Shown here: piece after piece, positions 8,552 to 17,258 of the stretch | Layout of the letters: each line of letters opens with the position of its first letter | How positions within the stretch are numbered: the first letter of the stretch is position 1 | Assembly: GCF_004366595.1 (NCBI RefSeq) | Contig: NZ_SORE01000038.1 | Coordinates: 1-51,162, forward strand | DNA length: 51,162 nt | Origin: Paraburkholderia rhizosphaerae | GTDB taxonomy: Bacteria > Pseudomonadota > Gammaproteobacteria > Burkholderiales > Burkholderiaceae | Direction: 5' to 3' | Translations under genes and position numbers: made by a program | The notes under the pieces: generated by a model | What the model was told of the DNA's origin: nothing | The model's database searches: none | What the model saw: only the letters and a program-made list of their open reading frames with translations

Positions 8552-9946
8552 TCAGTGTGCGGTCGATACTTCGACCGGTTCCAGCTCTTTCGGCGCGGCA
8601 TGCACGCGCCACCATGCGAGCATGAGAGCGATCGCGAGGCACACCACGAAGATTGCGAAGCCAATGCGCAGCGACTGCGCCCAGTCGCCTGTCAGATGCT
8701 GGACGATGCCGAGCCCGGCGACACCGGCAAGCGCGCCGATCTGCCGGTTCGCGTTCAGCACCGCCGCGCCGATATTCGCATTGCGCTGACCGGCCTCGTG
8801 CATCACAGCGGCTGTCATCGCCGGCACCGCGAAACCGACCCCGACGTTCACCAGTGCGATCGGCACGATCAGCCAGCCAAATGGGAGCCCGGTGCCAAGC
8901 ACGACGACGGCAAGCGATGCGACGGCAGCGAGTCCGATACCGCCGAGCAGCAGCCTGCGGCCGCCGACACGGGCGGACAGATGCCCGGAACAGAAATTGG
9001 CGACGGCAAACACCACCATCACCGGAAGCATCCGGACGCCGGCGCCGAGCGCGGTTGCGCCGTCGACTTTCTGTATGAACAGGCTCAACACAAAGATCTC
9101 GCCGAACACCACCACGTTCATGCACGCACCAATTCCGTTGAGCGCCCAGAACGTCGCATTGCGAGCGAGGCCAGCCGGAATGACCGGCGTCGACGTGCGT
9201 CGTTCACGGATGATGGCGACGAGCAGCGTCAGCGGCACGAGCACCGCGGCGCCGATGATCGCAGGGCTCGACCAGCCGAAACCAGGCCCTTCGATCAGCA
9301 CGAAGCTCAGTGCGGCAAGCGCGATCATCACGAGTGCATGGCTAGGGATGTCGAGCGCGTGCGATTTGCGGCGCGACGGGCGCAAGAACGCAAAGGCCAG
9401 CGCGATGCCGATCAGTCCGACCGGCAGGTTCAGATAGAAAATGCTGCGCCAGCCGAAGCGGTGCACGAGCACGCCACCGACGAGCGGCCCTGATGCGAAC
9501 GCGACACTGACAATCGCGCTCCATATGCCGACTATCTTCGCGCGCACGTGGCGGTCCTCGAACGACTCGGTCAGGAGGCTCAGCGAACTGGGCACGAAGA
9601 GCGCCGCCGCAAACCCTTGCGCAAGGCGCGCGCCGATCAGCATCGCGACCGATCCGGCCGCGCCGCACAGCGCGGACGCGCAGATAAAAAGCGCGAGGCC
9701 GAGCATATAGACGCGTCGCGCGCCGAGCCGGTCGGCCAGGGCGCCGCCGAGCAGCAGCAGCGCGGCGAAGGTCAGCGTATAGCTGTCCACCACCCAGACG
9801 AGGGCGGCCAGCTTCACCGAGAAGTCACGTTGAATATCGGAGAGCGCGACGTTGACGACAGTCACGTCAAGCATGGCCATGATGAAACCACACGAGACGG
9901 TCAGCAGAATCGACATCTGCCTGGAGCGTGAAGGAAGCGAGGACAT
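8552..9946 (-). CDS. MFS drug-efflux transporter, DHA2 (14-TMS) family
   Basis: A 464-residue multi-helix membrane protein. LDVTVVNVAL in TM1 and GALADRLGARRV (motif A) mark the DHA2/EmrB-QacA group, and GPLVGGVL matches motif C. Length and hydrophobic pattern fit 13-14 helices. It likely exports a toxic organic compound by proton antiport. No membrane-fusion (EmrA) partner or TetR repressor is adjacent, so it probably works alone in the inner membrane. The substrate is unknown. Confidence 0.9.
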   Translation of the reverse strand: MSSLPSRSRQMSILLTVSCGFIMAMLDVTVVNVALSDIQRDFSVKLAALVWVVDSYTLTFAALLLLGGALADRLGARRVYMLGLALFICASALCGAAGSVAMLIGARLAQGFAAALFVPSSLSLLTESFEDRHVRAKIVGIWSAIVSVAFASGPLVGGVLVHRFGWRSIFYLNLPVGLIGIALAFAFLRPSRRKSHALDIPSHALVMIALAALSFVLIEGPGFGWSSPAIIGAAVLVPLTLLVAIIRERRTSTPVIPAGLARNATFWALNGIGACMNVVVFGEIFVLSLFIQKVDGATALGAGVRMLPVMVVFAVANFCSGHLSARVGGRRLLLGGIGLAAVASLAVVVLGTGLPFGWLIVPIALVNVGVGFAVPAMTAAVMHEAGQRNANIGAAVLNANRQIGALAGVAGLGIVQHLTGDWAQSLRIGFAIFVVCLAIALMLAWWRVHAAPKELEPVEVSTAH

Positions 9947-10513
9947 GTGAAAGGCAGGTGAATCAGCGGCGCGGCACGCTTGGGGTGCGACGATCGCATG
10001 AAGGTGACAGGCGCGGCGCTAATGATAGGGCATGTGCCCAATCCTTGCTGACGTGAGCTTTGCGTCGCACGCGCGCGCTCGGCCCTTGCGAGACCGGCTT
10101 GTCCGTTCATACGAATAAGGATCAAAACCGCCTACGCGGCAAGAAGGTCACCTGTCGTCGCAAAGCCAGATCATGCAATGCCACAGCGCCCGCCAGTTGC
10201 CGGTGCTGTTCGCGCTCGCGCGCGCGTCTGCGGTCAGCGATGCGTGGTTCGCGTCCGTTCCAGGCCAAACCCGGCCGAATCGGAGCTTTGCGCAAGCGGG
10301 CACGTCAAACAAGACGGGTCCCGTCGCCGGCAATGCGCGCCGGTTTGGGCTCGACCGGCATCGGATGCTCGCTCCGATACCCGCGCGCATGCGGTCGAAT
10401 CCTGAGCCGCAGCGTCGCGCGCCGCATGCAGGCGACCGGGAAATGACCTTGGTAGAACAGCGGCGGCAGTGGATAGGCGATTCATCGTGCAATCACACTG
10501 CCTTCCTGAAACG
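9947..10513. other. Non-coding gap with no supported gene
   Basis: 567 bp between the starts of the MFS gene and the end of the methyltransferase gene. Open frames exist on both strands, but none has a ribosome site, normal composition or a recognisable family. It contains a stretch of CGCG-rich sequence. I see no RNA gene or clear operator. Confidence 0.5.
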
Positions 10514-11347
10514 TCACCGGCGTTCGACAACAACTTCCAGATAGTCGCTCGGCAACACCAGTGTTCCATCGTTTGACCGGTTCCGGCTCGTGACCAGCGT
10601 CATCAGCTCGGCCACGAACGCGGCCTGCCGTTCACCTTCCAGCGCGGCAAACGCCTTGTTCATCGGCCCGTAGAACGTGCGGAACACGTCGATGAAATGA
10701 GCGGGCGAACGATAGCGGAATGTGAAATCGCGGTTGACCGACGTGATTTTCCGCGCACTGTCACCGAACAGTTCTTCGAGGCGCGCCGTCGTGCCCCAGA
10801 GTGCGGGCGACCTGACGCCGGCAGGCGGCGGAAGGTACTTGCCGATCGTCTTGAAGACCTGGCCGATGAAACTCTCCGGCGTCCAGCTGGCGAGGCCAAT
10901 GCGTCCGCCTGACTTGCAGACACGCGCGAGTTCAGCCGCGGCTTTTTCCTGGTCAGGTGTGAACATCACGCCGAAAGTCGACATCACGACATCGAAAGTG
11001 GCATTCGCGTAAGGCAGCGCTTCGGCGTCCGCTACTTCGAATTGCACCGTGAGTCCTTCGGCTTGCGCGCGTGCGCGGCCCGCATCGAGCAGTGCCGCGA
11101 CATAGTCGGTCGACATGACGTCGCAGCAGCGGCGCGCGGCCGCAAGCGTCGCGTTGCCGTTGCCTGCTGCGACATCAAGCACGCGACTGCCGGCGCGCAC
11201 ATCGAGCGCTTCGCAGAGGTTTTCGCCGACGATCTGCAGCGTGGTGCCGATCACCGCATAGTTGCCTGTCGACCAGGCGGCCTGTTGGCGGGCCTTCACC
11301 GCGGTCAAGTCTGCAACGGGTACGGTCGTGGAAGCAGCAGTAGACAT
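10514..11347 (-). CDS. Class I SAM-dependent methyltransferase (UbiE/Methyltransf_11 type)
   Basis: A 277-residue methyltransferase. The SAM-binding motif I is VLDVAAGNGNATLAAA, motif II is DAEALPYANATFDVVMS, and motif III is in ARVCKSGGRIGLASW. ATG 11347 is used because AAGGAG lies 6 bp upstream; an in-frame TTG two codons earlier is less likely. These are usually small-molecule methyltransferases. No neighbour indicates the substrate. Confidence 0.87.
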   Translation of the reverse strand: MSTAASTTVPVADLTAVKARQQAAWSTGNYAVIGTTLQIVGENLCEALDVRAGSRVLDVAAGNGNATLAAARRCCDVMSTDYVAALLDAGRARAQAEGLTVQFEVADAEALPYANATFDVVMSTFGVMFTPDQEKAAAELARVCKSGGRIGLASWTPESFIGQVFKTIGKYLPPPAGVRSPALWGTTARLEELFGDSARKITSVNRDFTFRYRSPAHFIDVFRTFYGPMNKAFAALEGERQAAFVAELMTLVTSRNRSNDGTLVLPSDYLEVVVERR

Positions 11348-11785
11348 ACACAACTCCTTAAAAGAGCAGCGCTACGCGAATGCGCGGTGACGCCGCGTGT
11401 CGGTGGTGCAGACTTGTTTGAGCCGTAGTATCGGCAGGCAAGCTCAATGGAGGAATGATCTGGCGTCCAGATATTTTGCGCGGGACGCCGGAACCGATGA
11501 GCGCGTCCACGGGGGCTCCTTCAGGAAGCACCGCGCCTCGCGAACTGAAGCGGTTACATCCTCGAGGCTTACCGGTGGCAATACATTCACTCAGGCGCAC
11601 GTCATCCGAATTTCGGACAGGTGCCGGGTAGCCTGATTTCCGAAGATCAGCGCATGCGTATCCCGGTCGCGCGACTTGCTGCATGGAGCCTGAAAATCGG
11701 CTACGGGGCGCTGTCGGTGAAACGGCGTCCTACAATAAATGAGGTCCGTCCGATGGCAGGGGCTATCGTCAGCAAGGAGGCCGAC
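11348..11785. other. Intergenic region with a candidate -10 and one short palindrome
   Basis: 438 bp without a supported gene, between the methyltransferase start and the RRM gene on the other strand. It holds a perfect palindrome TCCGAA-T-TTCGGA at 11605-11617 and TACAAT at 11731-11736, a plausible -10 for the RRM gene, though I see no good -35. Confidence 0.4.
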
Positions 11786-12043
11786 ATGGGTGAACTATGG
11801 GTGTCCAATATCCAGAAGGAAGTCTCCGACGACGAAATCAGGAAGTTTTTATGCGGATACGGGTTTCCTTCGTTCGACTGGATCCAGCGGATCGACGGAA
11901 CCGGCGCGAGCCCTGCGGCGCTGCTGGGGTTCGATACGGTGCACGGGTACGCGCTGCGTAACCTGCAACCGCGTGTGCACAATCTGTTCTGGAAAAACAG
12001 AAGGGTCACGGTTCAGGTCTTGCCGGAACGCGACGAGTATTGA
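11786..12043 (+). CDS. Small RRM-like RNA-binding protein
   Basis: An 85-residue protein that reads as one RNA-recognition-motif fold. The first strand LWVSNI matches RNP2, EVSDDEIRKFLCGYG is helix 1, and the C-terminal half (FWKNRRVTVQVLPE) gives the last strands. The RNP1 aromatic positions are poorly kept. AAGGAGG lies 5 bp before ATG 11786, which fixes the start over longer frames. Single-RRM proteins occur in several bacteria, sometimes with cold-regulated expression. The role here is unknown. Confidence 0.65.
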   Translation: MGELWVSNIQKEVSDDEIRKFLCGYGFPSFDWIQRIDGTGASPAALLGFDTVHGYALRNLQPRVHNLFWKNRRVTVQVLPERDEY

Positions 12044-12047
12044 TGGA

Positions 12048-12491
12048 CTACGCGCGCTGCCGGGATGCCGTTGCCCGTTCGACGACCTCGAAGACACCCA
12101 TGCCCGCCGCCATCGCAACGACGAAGCCGATGCCCATCGGATAGCCGGCGCCGAGCGCGACCAGTGCTGGACCCGGGCAAAAACCGGCGAGCCCCCAGCC
12201 GATTCCGAACACGGCACTACCGAGAATCAGCTTTGGCGTGATGGTTGTACTGGCAGGAAGCTGCATCGGCAAACCGAGGTACGAACGATCGCGGCGTCTG
12301 GCGACAAAAAAGGCCAGTGAACCGACCGCAATGGCGCCGACCATCACGAAAGCCAGCGATGGGTCCCACCGGCCGGCGATATCGAGGAAGCCTAGTACCT
12401 TTGCCGGATTCGCCATGCCGGACACCATCAGGCCGATGCCGAAAAGCAGACCGGAAAAAAGCGCGGCTAGTGGAGCGATCAACGCCGTCAT
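12048..12491 (-). CDS. YeeE/YedE half-transporter, PmpB-like (DUF6691)
   Basis: A 147-residue membrane protein with about four helices and the motif GWGLAGFCPGPALVALG, the Cys-bearing half-motif of the YeeE/YedE sulphur transporters. Half-size pairs (PmpA/PmpB type) are thought to form a channel importing thiosulfate or related sulphur compounds. GGAGG sits 5 bp before ATG 12491. It starts 1 bp after the stop of its partner at 12493, so the pair is an operon. The substrate is inferred from the family. Confidence 0.88.
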   Translation of the reverse strand: MTALIAPLAALFSGLLFGIGLMVSGMANPAKVLGFLDIAGRWDPSLAFVMVGAIAVGSLAFFVARRRDRSYLGLPMQLPASTTITPKLILGSAVFGIGWGLAGFCPGPALVALGAGYPMGIGFVVAMAAGMGVFEVVERATASRQRA

Positions 12492-12492
12492 A

Positions 12493-12930
12493 TCAGCCTC
12501 CGAGCAGATGACGTTGCACAAAAACGGTCAGGAACCCCACTGCCATGAATGTAACGGTGGCGGCGACGGATCGGACGGAGCCCCGCGACAGACCACATAC
12601 ACCATGACCGCTGGTGCAGCCGCTGGCGTAGCGTGTGCCGATGCCTACCAGAAAGCCGGCGACCAGCACCTTGGCCCATGCGGACCCGATCTCGATCTGA
12701 ACGGGTTTGCCGACGAGGCTTGCGATAACGGGCGCGGCCACCAGACCCACCACAAACGCGAGACGCCAGATTATGTCGTGGCGCGGCCAGGTCAGCAGGC
12801 CGCCAAAGATTCCGCTGATACCCGCGATGCGTCCATCGAACAGGATCAAAACGGCCGCTGCGAGGCCGATCAGCAATCCGCCCGCTAGCGATAGGCCGGG
12901 GGTGAAGTGGGCAAGGTCGATCATCATCAT
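12493..12930 (-). CDS. YeeE/YedE half-transporter, PmpA-like
   Basis: A 145-residue membrane protein with four predicted helices and the family signature ASGCTSGHGVCGLSRGS, carrying two cysteines. It is the first half of a split YeeE-type sulphur transporter with the next gene. Three consecutive ATG codons (12930, 12927, 12924) follow GAGGAG; the first is given, but the second has better spacing. Together with the full-length homologue at 18207-19517, the window carries two distinct YeeE systems. Confidence 0.88.
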   Translation of the reverse strand: MMMIDLAHFTPGLSLAGGLLIGLAAAVLILFDGRIAGISGIFGGLLTWPRHDIIWRLAFVVGLVAAPVIASLVGKPVQIEIGSAWAKVLVAGFLVGIGTRYASGCTSGHGVCGLSRGSVRSVAATVTFMAVGFLTVFVQRHLLGG

Positions 12931-12977
12931 TCGTCTCCTCGTTGGCTGGTCCGGAAACCGGCGCGTGATTCCGACGA

Positions 12978-13685
12978 TTATTCCACGCGGCGCCAAGCGC
13001 CGGACTCGGGACACACTACGGCCGGTTCGCCGTTTAGCCGGAGTTGCGGTTCATCCGGTTGCAGTGAAGTCGACGGGGCGACGTCAAAGTCAACTTTCAG
13101 GGCGCGCCGCACGTGCTCATTTTCGAGCGGAAGCTCCCAGCTCAGGAATATCTGGATGCAATCCTGGTCCGACGCGAAGTCGGCTGCATTAAAGACGCTG
13201 CTGTCGCGCCGGATAACGCCATGCGGTTGGCCGGTATCGAATATCACGGCTGTGCCGCGCTTCAGTGGAATGCGATGCCCCAACGCGGGAAAATGCAGGT
13301 CCAGCCCCTTGTCTTCGCTCAGGAACAGATTGCAGAAAGCCGCGTCGCCATATTGCACGGCATCGTGGTGGTATCGCGCGCCACGACATGCCATTAGCGC
13401 GATATCGCTTGACGCGAGCACCGCGGGCAGGCCGAGCGCGCAGGTCCAATCGGACGCCGCCTGCACACAACGCCTGTAATCCGGCCAGCGCGCCTGCGCT
13501 CGCGCCAAAGGCATCGCTTCGACATCGCCGGGTTCCAGCACCATGCGCGACGACGTCTCCCGTTGCCAATCTGCAACGAGGCGGGCAGAGGGCACAGGCA
13601 CGTCGACCGTGCCTGACAGTACGACGTCGCTGACACATCGACTGCGGATTGCGTCTTCGTTACTCCAGAACCAGGAGGTCAGCAT
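12978..13685 (-). CDS. Uncharacterised protein, possibly a 2OG-Fe(II) oxygenase fold
   Basis: About 235 residues, no family recognised with certainty. RYHHDAVQYGDAAFCNLFLS followed 40-50 residues later by FDTGQPHGVIRR resembles the HxD...H iron triad of 2-oxoglutarate oxygenases with a cupin-like core between. ATG 13685 is a guess; another in-frame ATG is at 13781 and neither has a good ribosome site. It lies 47 bp before the YeeE pair on the same strand and may be part of that transcription unit. Coding looks real; the function is an inference. Confidence 0.55.
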   Translation of the reverse strand: MLTSWFWSNEDAIRSRCVSDVVLSGTVDVPVPSARLVADWQRETSSRMVLEPGDVEAMPLARAQARWPDYRRCVQAASDWTCALGLPAVLASSDIALMACRGARYHHDAVQYGDAAFCNLFLSEDKGLDLHFPALGHRIPLKRGTAVIFDTGQPHGVIRRDSSVFNAADFASDQDCIQIFLSWELPLENEHVRRALKVDFDVAPSTSLQPDEPQLRLNGEPAVVCPESGAWRRVE

Positions 13686-13823
13686 GGCATCGCAGTTGAT
13701 GCAGTTGAAGGAGCATTCATCCGCAGCATTGTAGCGATAGCGGCGCGTCACTCGGCACGCATCGCGGCCACCCGCAATCATGCGACGATGGCGACCAGGC
13801 CGATGCGTAAGCGACTGCGTCGG

Positions 13824-14039
13824 CTACGGGCCGCCTTCATCGGCGTACATCTTGCAATCTTCGGCGGGCAAGGTCGCTTGCGGCCAGTCGACGGTGTTAT
13901 GGATGGAGGTTTGAATCGCGCTGGTCACAAATCCCACACCGCATCCCTTCGTTATGGCCTCGCGTGACTCGACGTTGCCCCTGCACCAGTGATTCTCCCA
14001 GTCGGCTGCAATGGCCGCCTGGCGTGCGTTGCTCGCCAT
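13824..14039 (-). CDS. Possible small hypothetical protein
   Basis: A 71-residue frame with protein-like composition (DWENHWCRGN, GCGVGFVTSAIQTSI, a late Cys). The two-Cys layout is faintly like the end of a Rap1a/Tai immunity-type domain, but no signal peptide is present, so it could be a truncated remnant. The ribosome site is weak. Listed because nothing else explains this stretch. Confidence 0.25.
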   Translation of the reverse strand: MASNARQAAIAADWENHWCRGNVESREAITKGCGVGFVTSAIQTSIHNTVDWPQATLPAEDCKMYADEGGP

Positions 14040-14134
14040 CTCGGCGTGTCCCTCGGCGCGCTTACCTCTGCTACGTGTCTAAAATCAATCGCACAAACGA
14101 CCGATGCCCGTGCGTAACAAAGATTAGGATTAAC

Positions 14135-14153
14135 CCCGCTTGTATCAAGCGGG
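14135..14153. terminator. Hairpin in the leader of the zinc-ribbon gene
   Basis: Perfect 8-bp stem CCCGCTTG/CAAGCGGG with a TAT loop. It lies about 125 bp before the zinc-ribbon start. There is no T-run downstream on the plus strand, so it is either a weak terminator or a leader structure. Confidence 0.3.
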
Positions 14154-14278
14154 TTGGAAAGGCGGACGAGCCGCATCCATCCATCAGAAAAGAGTCAGGC
14201 CGAAAGGGCGCAAGCGCGGGAACGCCGCGAGTTACAGTCTTATGCCGCCTTGTTCACAGATGCTGCTGGATCAGAACG

Positions 14279-14539
14279 ATGAGTGAATGTCGCGACGCTA
14301 TATGTCCGGCTTGCGGCGTGGAATTCGCCGAGGACGAGTGGGAAGTTTTGCTGGAAAACGAAGTGCATCAACTAACTTGCGACGCGTGCCGCTCGGTCAT
14401 TCACACCAGCTGGTTCGAGTGTGAAGCATGCGTGGCCGACAACATGATATCGTCGCTGTTCGCGCGAGACTGCCTTGATCGCACGTGTAGAAAGTGTGGC
14501 CATCATCCGGCCGATGGGGATGAAGCGTGTCCATTTTAA
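14279..14539 (+). CDS. Small zinc-ribbon protein
   Basis: An 86-residue protein dominated by metal-binding Cys pairs: CPAC, CDAC, CEAC and CRKC, the last followed by GHH. The spacing suggests two structural zinc sites, as in treble-clef or rubredoxin-like ribbons. No catalytic domain is present. ATG 14279 has only a weak ribosome site (GGAT). It is not linked to an evident operon; the GNAT gene downstream is on the opposite strand. Probably a nucleic-acid or protein-binding adaptor; the function is unknown. Confidence 0.6.
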   Translation: MSECRDAICPACGVEFAEDEWEVLLENEVHQLTCDACRSVIHTSWFECEACVADNMISSLFARDCLDRTCRKCGHHPADGDEACPF

Positions 14540-14559
14540 AAGCCTGTACCTCGACGACC

Positions 14560-15024
14560 TCACAGATCGATGCCAAGAAACGCGGTGCCAGGAATCGGAT
14601 TAAACGTGACAGGCGGCGCCGGCGTAAACCCAAGCGATTCATAGAGTCTGCGCGCAGCGACAAACTCAGGAAGCACATCGAGGCACATACGCGCATAACC
14701 GGCAGCCCGCGCCTCGCTCATGACCCGATCGACAAGCTGGCGCCCGATGTTTTGCCCACGCGTGACAGCGCGCACGTAGACGCGTTTCATCTCGCACGTC
14801 CGATCATCGACCTGGCGAAAGCCGGCGCAGCCGATCACGTGATCATCGTCCCACGCGAGTAACACGCATCCGCCCGGCGCCGCGTATTTCCCGGGCAGAC
14901 TCGCGAGCTCGGACTCGTAGTCCTGAAACTCCAGACTAACCGTGGCGCTGCCAATGTATTCGCGGAAGATGGCGACCACTGCATCGCGATCTTCAGGGAA
15001 GCGAGCTCGTCTGACTTCGATCAT
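14560..15024 (-). CDS. GNAT family N-acetyltransferase
   Basis: About 154 residues with the GNAT core. Motif D/C strands are GCVLLAWDDDHVIGCAGFRQ, motif A is MKRVYVRAVTRGQNIGRQL, and motif B is AAGYARMCLDVLPEFVAARRLYESLGF. It transfers an acetyl group from acetyl-CoA to an amine, substrate unknown. ATG 15024 is chosen because the domain starts there (MIEVRRARFPED); ATG 15066 is an in-frame alternative, and neither has a clear ribosome site. Confidence 0.87.
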   Translation of the reverse strand: MIEVRRARFPEDRDAVVAIFREYIGSATVSLEFQDYESELASLPGKYAAPGGCVLLAWDDDHVIGCAGFRQVDDRTCEMKRVYVRAVTRGQNIGRQLVDRVMSEARAAGYARMCLDVLPEFVAARRLYESLGFTPAPPVTFNPIPGTAFLGIDL

Positions 15025-15472
15025 TTTTATGAATGGATGCGTGCGCGACGCCGCAGTGTGTGACATGCAAGGTTCGCATGTCAATCCACGAGTCTGGCGT
15101 CACCTGAGCGACTTCGCGCGGCGCTGGATTTTTTTGCCTCGTCTTCGACAGGGCAAATGATCTCGCTGTGGATTGCGTTTCGATGAGTTCACTGGGTACC
15201 AGGCAAATTGTTGTCGACAATTTCTGTAACCTCGGCAAGAGCCCTGATACTCACCACTGCAACTATTTCCGCAATGCCAGCGTATTGGAATTCCCAAGCA
15301 AGCGGTTGAGATGATCGATGCACCGGCCGGACTCACCGCAGTTAAGCTCGACGACATTCAAGTGACACTCGACCTTGGCATGCTCGTCCAGGTATTTGAG
15401 GTTTGACCCGTTCCGCCGGGAAGGCTTGCACCCGCTTGGCTCTCGCGATTGCGGGTCGCATCCGGCAATACG
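15025..15472. other. Gap with a possible short gene remnant
   Basis: About 450 bp without a full gene. At 15205-15223 there is an inverted repeat AAATTGT-N5-ACAATTT. On the plus strand the stretch ending at the TGA of 15404-15406 reads with coding-like composition (MIDAPAGLTAVKLDDIQV from 15311) for some 50 codons, with stops on both sides. This looks like the tail of a lost gene of unknown family. Confidence 0.35.
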
Positions 15473-16363
15473 TCACGCAGTTTTCACTACCCGAACGCGT
15501 GTCGTACCTGCGGCGTTCGACATCGATTCAACGACGAGGCGTGCGAATTCCCGCGCCGCTGGCTGAACCGTCGCGGGCAATCGCAGGCAGATCGCGAACG
15601 AAGGCAGGGCAGGTAAGCCGGTCGCTTCAGGTGCGAGCGATTCAAGATCGGCCGGCACCGTGGAGACGAGCCACGCGGTAATCGCGAGGCCCGCGCGTAC
15701 CGTTGCAGCGGTCGCCTCGATATTGCTGCTCTCGAACACCGTGCGCCATGCAATGCCTTCGTCCGCGAGTGCGCCGAGCACCACCGGACGGAATGCGCAA
15801 CGTTCGTCCACCATCGACAGCGGCAACGGCCGCTTCCGCCACGCATCACTGCCGCGCCCCTGGACCCACACCAACGGCTCGATGCGGATCACGTCACCTT
15901 CGGCTTCGCTCGCGACGTATTCGATCAGCGACACGTCAACCTGACCGCTATCGACCGCTTTGCCCAGCTCTGGCGATGCCGCGCACACCAACGAAATGTC
16001 GACGTGCGGATGGGTTTCGGCGAAGGCCTTCATCGCGGGTGCGAGCGGCGTCACGAGATCGTAAGGCACGCCCACACGCAGCGCGCCGCGTAGCGACTGG
16101 CCGGTCATGTCGGCCCATGTCTCGTCGTTCAGCTGCAGCAGCTTGCGCGCATTCACGAGAAACTGCTCGCCCTGGCGCGACAGCTCCAGTCGGCGCGTCT
16201 TGCGAACAAATAACGGGCAATCCAGCACCTCTTCGAGGCGCTTCACCTGCTGGCTCACGGCGCCTTGCGTCATGTGCAGCAGATTTGCAGCGACCGTCAT
16301 GCTGCCGCTATCGGCGACGGCAACGAAGGTGCGGATCAGATCGAGGTCGAAGTTCCGGCTCAT
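15473..16363 (-). CDS. LysR family transcriptional regulator
   Basis: A 296-residue LysR protein. The HTH is in the first 60 residues (FVAVADSGSMTVAANLLHM, QGAVSQQVKRLEEVL) and the effector domain begins near 92 (LRGALRVGVPYDLVTPLAP). It is divergent from the LysE-type exporter at 16465. From family knowledge (ArgP/LysG-LysE pairs), such a regulator senses an amino acid or related metabolite and induces the exporter. A T-N11-A palindrome lies 6 bp from its start codon. Confidence 0.92.
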   Translation of the reverse strand: MSRNFDLDLIRTFVAVADSGSMTVAANLLHMTQGAVSQQVKRLEEVLDCPLFVRKTRRLELSRQGEQFLVNARKLLQLNDETWADMTGQSLRGALRVGVPYDLVTPLAPAMKAFAETHPHVDISLVCAASPELGKAVDSGQVDVSLIEYVASEAEGDVIRIEPLVWVQGRGSDAWRKRPLPLSMVDERCAFRPVVLGALADEGIAWRTVFESSNIEATAATVRAGLAITAWLVSTVPADLESLAPEATGLPALPSFAICLRLPATVQPAAREFARLVVESMSNAAGTTRVRVVKTA

Positions 16364-16369
16364 CTACGC

Positions 16370-16384
16370 ATTATGAAACGTAAT
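16370..16384. promoter_or_regulatory. Candidate LysR operator in the LysR/LysE divergent region
   Basis: ATTA-N7-TAAT, a T-N11-A palindrome, lies immediately in front of the LysR start and about 80 bp from the LysE start. Its position suits autorepression and control of the exporter. Confidence 0.45.
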
Positions 16385-16464
16385 GGATCGCATCAATATT
16401 ATTACCTTTCGCGATGCATTGGCGCTCCGTACAGTGAAGACCTTACGCACTCCAATGTGAGCCG

Positions 16465-17055
16465 ATGACCTCGATCCTGCCACTTCTGCTATTCGCCGCC
16501 GTCGCGACCGTCACGCCCGGAGGCGCGACCACGCTCGCCACAGCCTCCGGCGCGCGCTTCGGCTTCGTACCGTCGATTCCGCTGATGCTCGGAATCGCGA
16601 TCGGGCTTGCCTCGCTCGCCGCGGTCGCCGCGCTCGGGCTTGGTGGCCTGCTGCTAGCCGTGCCGTCGCTGCAAGCAGCCGTGAAGGTACTCGGTTCCGC
16701 GTATCTGCTGTGGCTCGCGTCGCGCATCGCGCGCAGCGGGCCGCCAAACGCGGGAGACGGCCTTGCGCGCCCGGTTACGCTCGTCAACGGTTTCCTGCTG
16801 CTCTGGCTCAACCCGAAGGGCTGGGCGATGACGGTCGGGGCCGCGGCGTCGTTCGCGCTGCTCGGTGGCAATCCGAATCATTTCGCGATGTTGCTCGGTG
16901 CTGCGTTTGGCGTGGCCGCGTGCGCGTCGCTCGCGCTGTGGTGCGCGCTCGGCGTGCTGCTCGCGCGGCTCCTGAGAACGCCGCGCCACTGGCGCATGCT
17001 TAATCTCGCGATGGGCGCGCTGCTTGCCGCATCCGTTATTCCGACCTGGAGATAG
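16465..17055 (+). CDS. LysE/RhtB family amino-acid exporter
   Basis: A 196-residue inner-membrane protein with about six helices, the normal size for LysE/RhtB exporters. The TM1-TM2 signature reads TPGGATTLATASGARFGF, where the family usually has PGPN, so the motif is degenerate. The central NGFLLLWLNPKGW matches the family motif NP(K)xxxF/W. It is divergent from the LysR at 15473. It probably expels an amino acid or amino-acid-like compound by proton motive force. Confidence 0.88.
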   Translation: MTSILPLLLFAAVATVTPGGATTLATASGARFGFVPSIPLMLGIAIGLASLAAVAALGLGGLLLAVPSLQAAVKVLGSAYLLWLASRIARSGPPNAGDGLARPVTLVNGFLLLWLNPKGWAMTVGAAASFALLGGNPNHFAMLLGAAFGVAACASLALWCALGVLLARLLRTPRHWRMLNLAMGALLAASVIPTWR

Positions 17056-17164
17056 CCAGGTCTTTCGATGCAGGACCGGCCATGCGCACATGACAAAGGA
17101 ACGAGGTGTGACGCTTCGGCGTTCGCGCTAACAGTCGAAGGGTAGGAGACACAGTCGATCGCTT

Positions 17165-17181
17165 ATTACCTGCGATGTAAT
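17165..17181. promoter_or_regulatory. Palindrome upstream of the AhpD-like gene
   Basis: ATTAC-N7-GTAAT, containing a T-N11-A core, lies about 78 bp before the AhpD-like start codon. It is similar in form to the ATTA-N7-TAAT at 16370, so the same LysR might act at both. This is a visual match only. Confidence 0.35.
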
Positions 17182-17258
17182 TGGCGGGAGGCGGGCCGCT
17201 GCCTAATCTGTGCATGTCGCCGGACCTCAGCGATACCCTCGACCTTCAAGGAAATACC

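Noticed and set aside
8531..9493. A 320-codon plus-strand frame antisense to the MFS gene
   Set aside because: Composition (Asp/His/Arg-rich, no hydrophobic core) matches a reversed membrane protein; the minus-strand MFS motifs are unambiguous.
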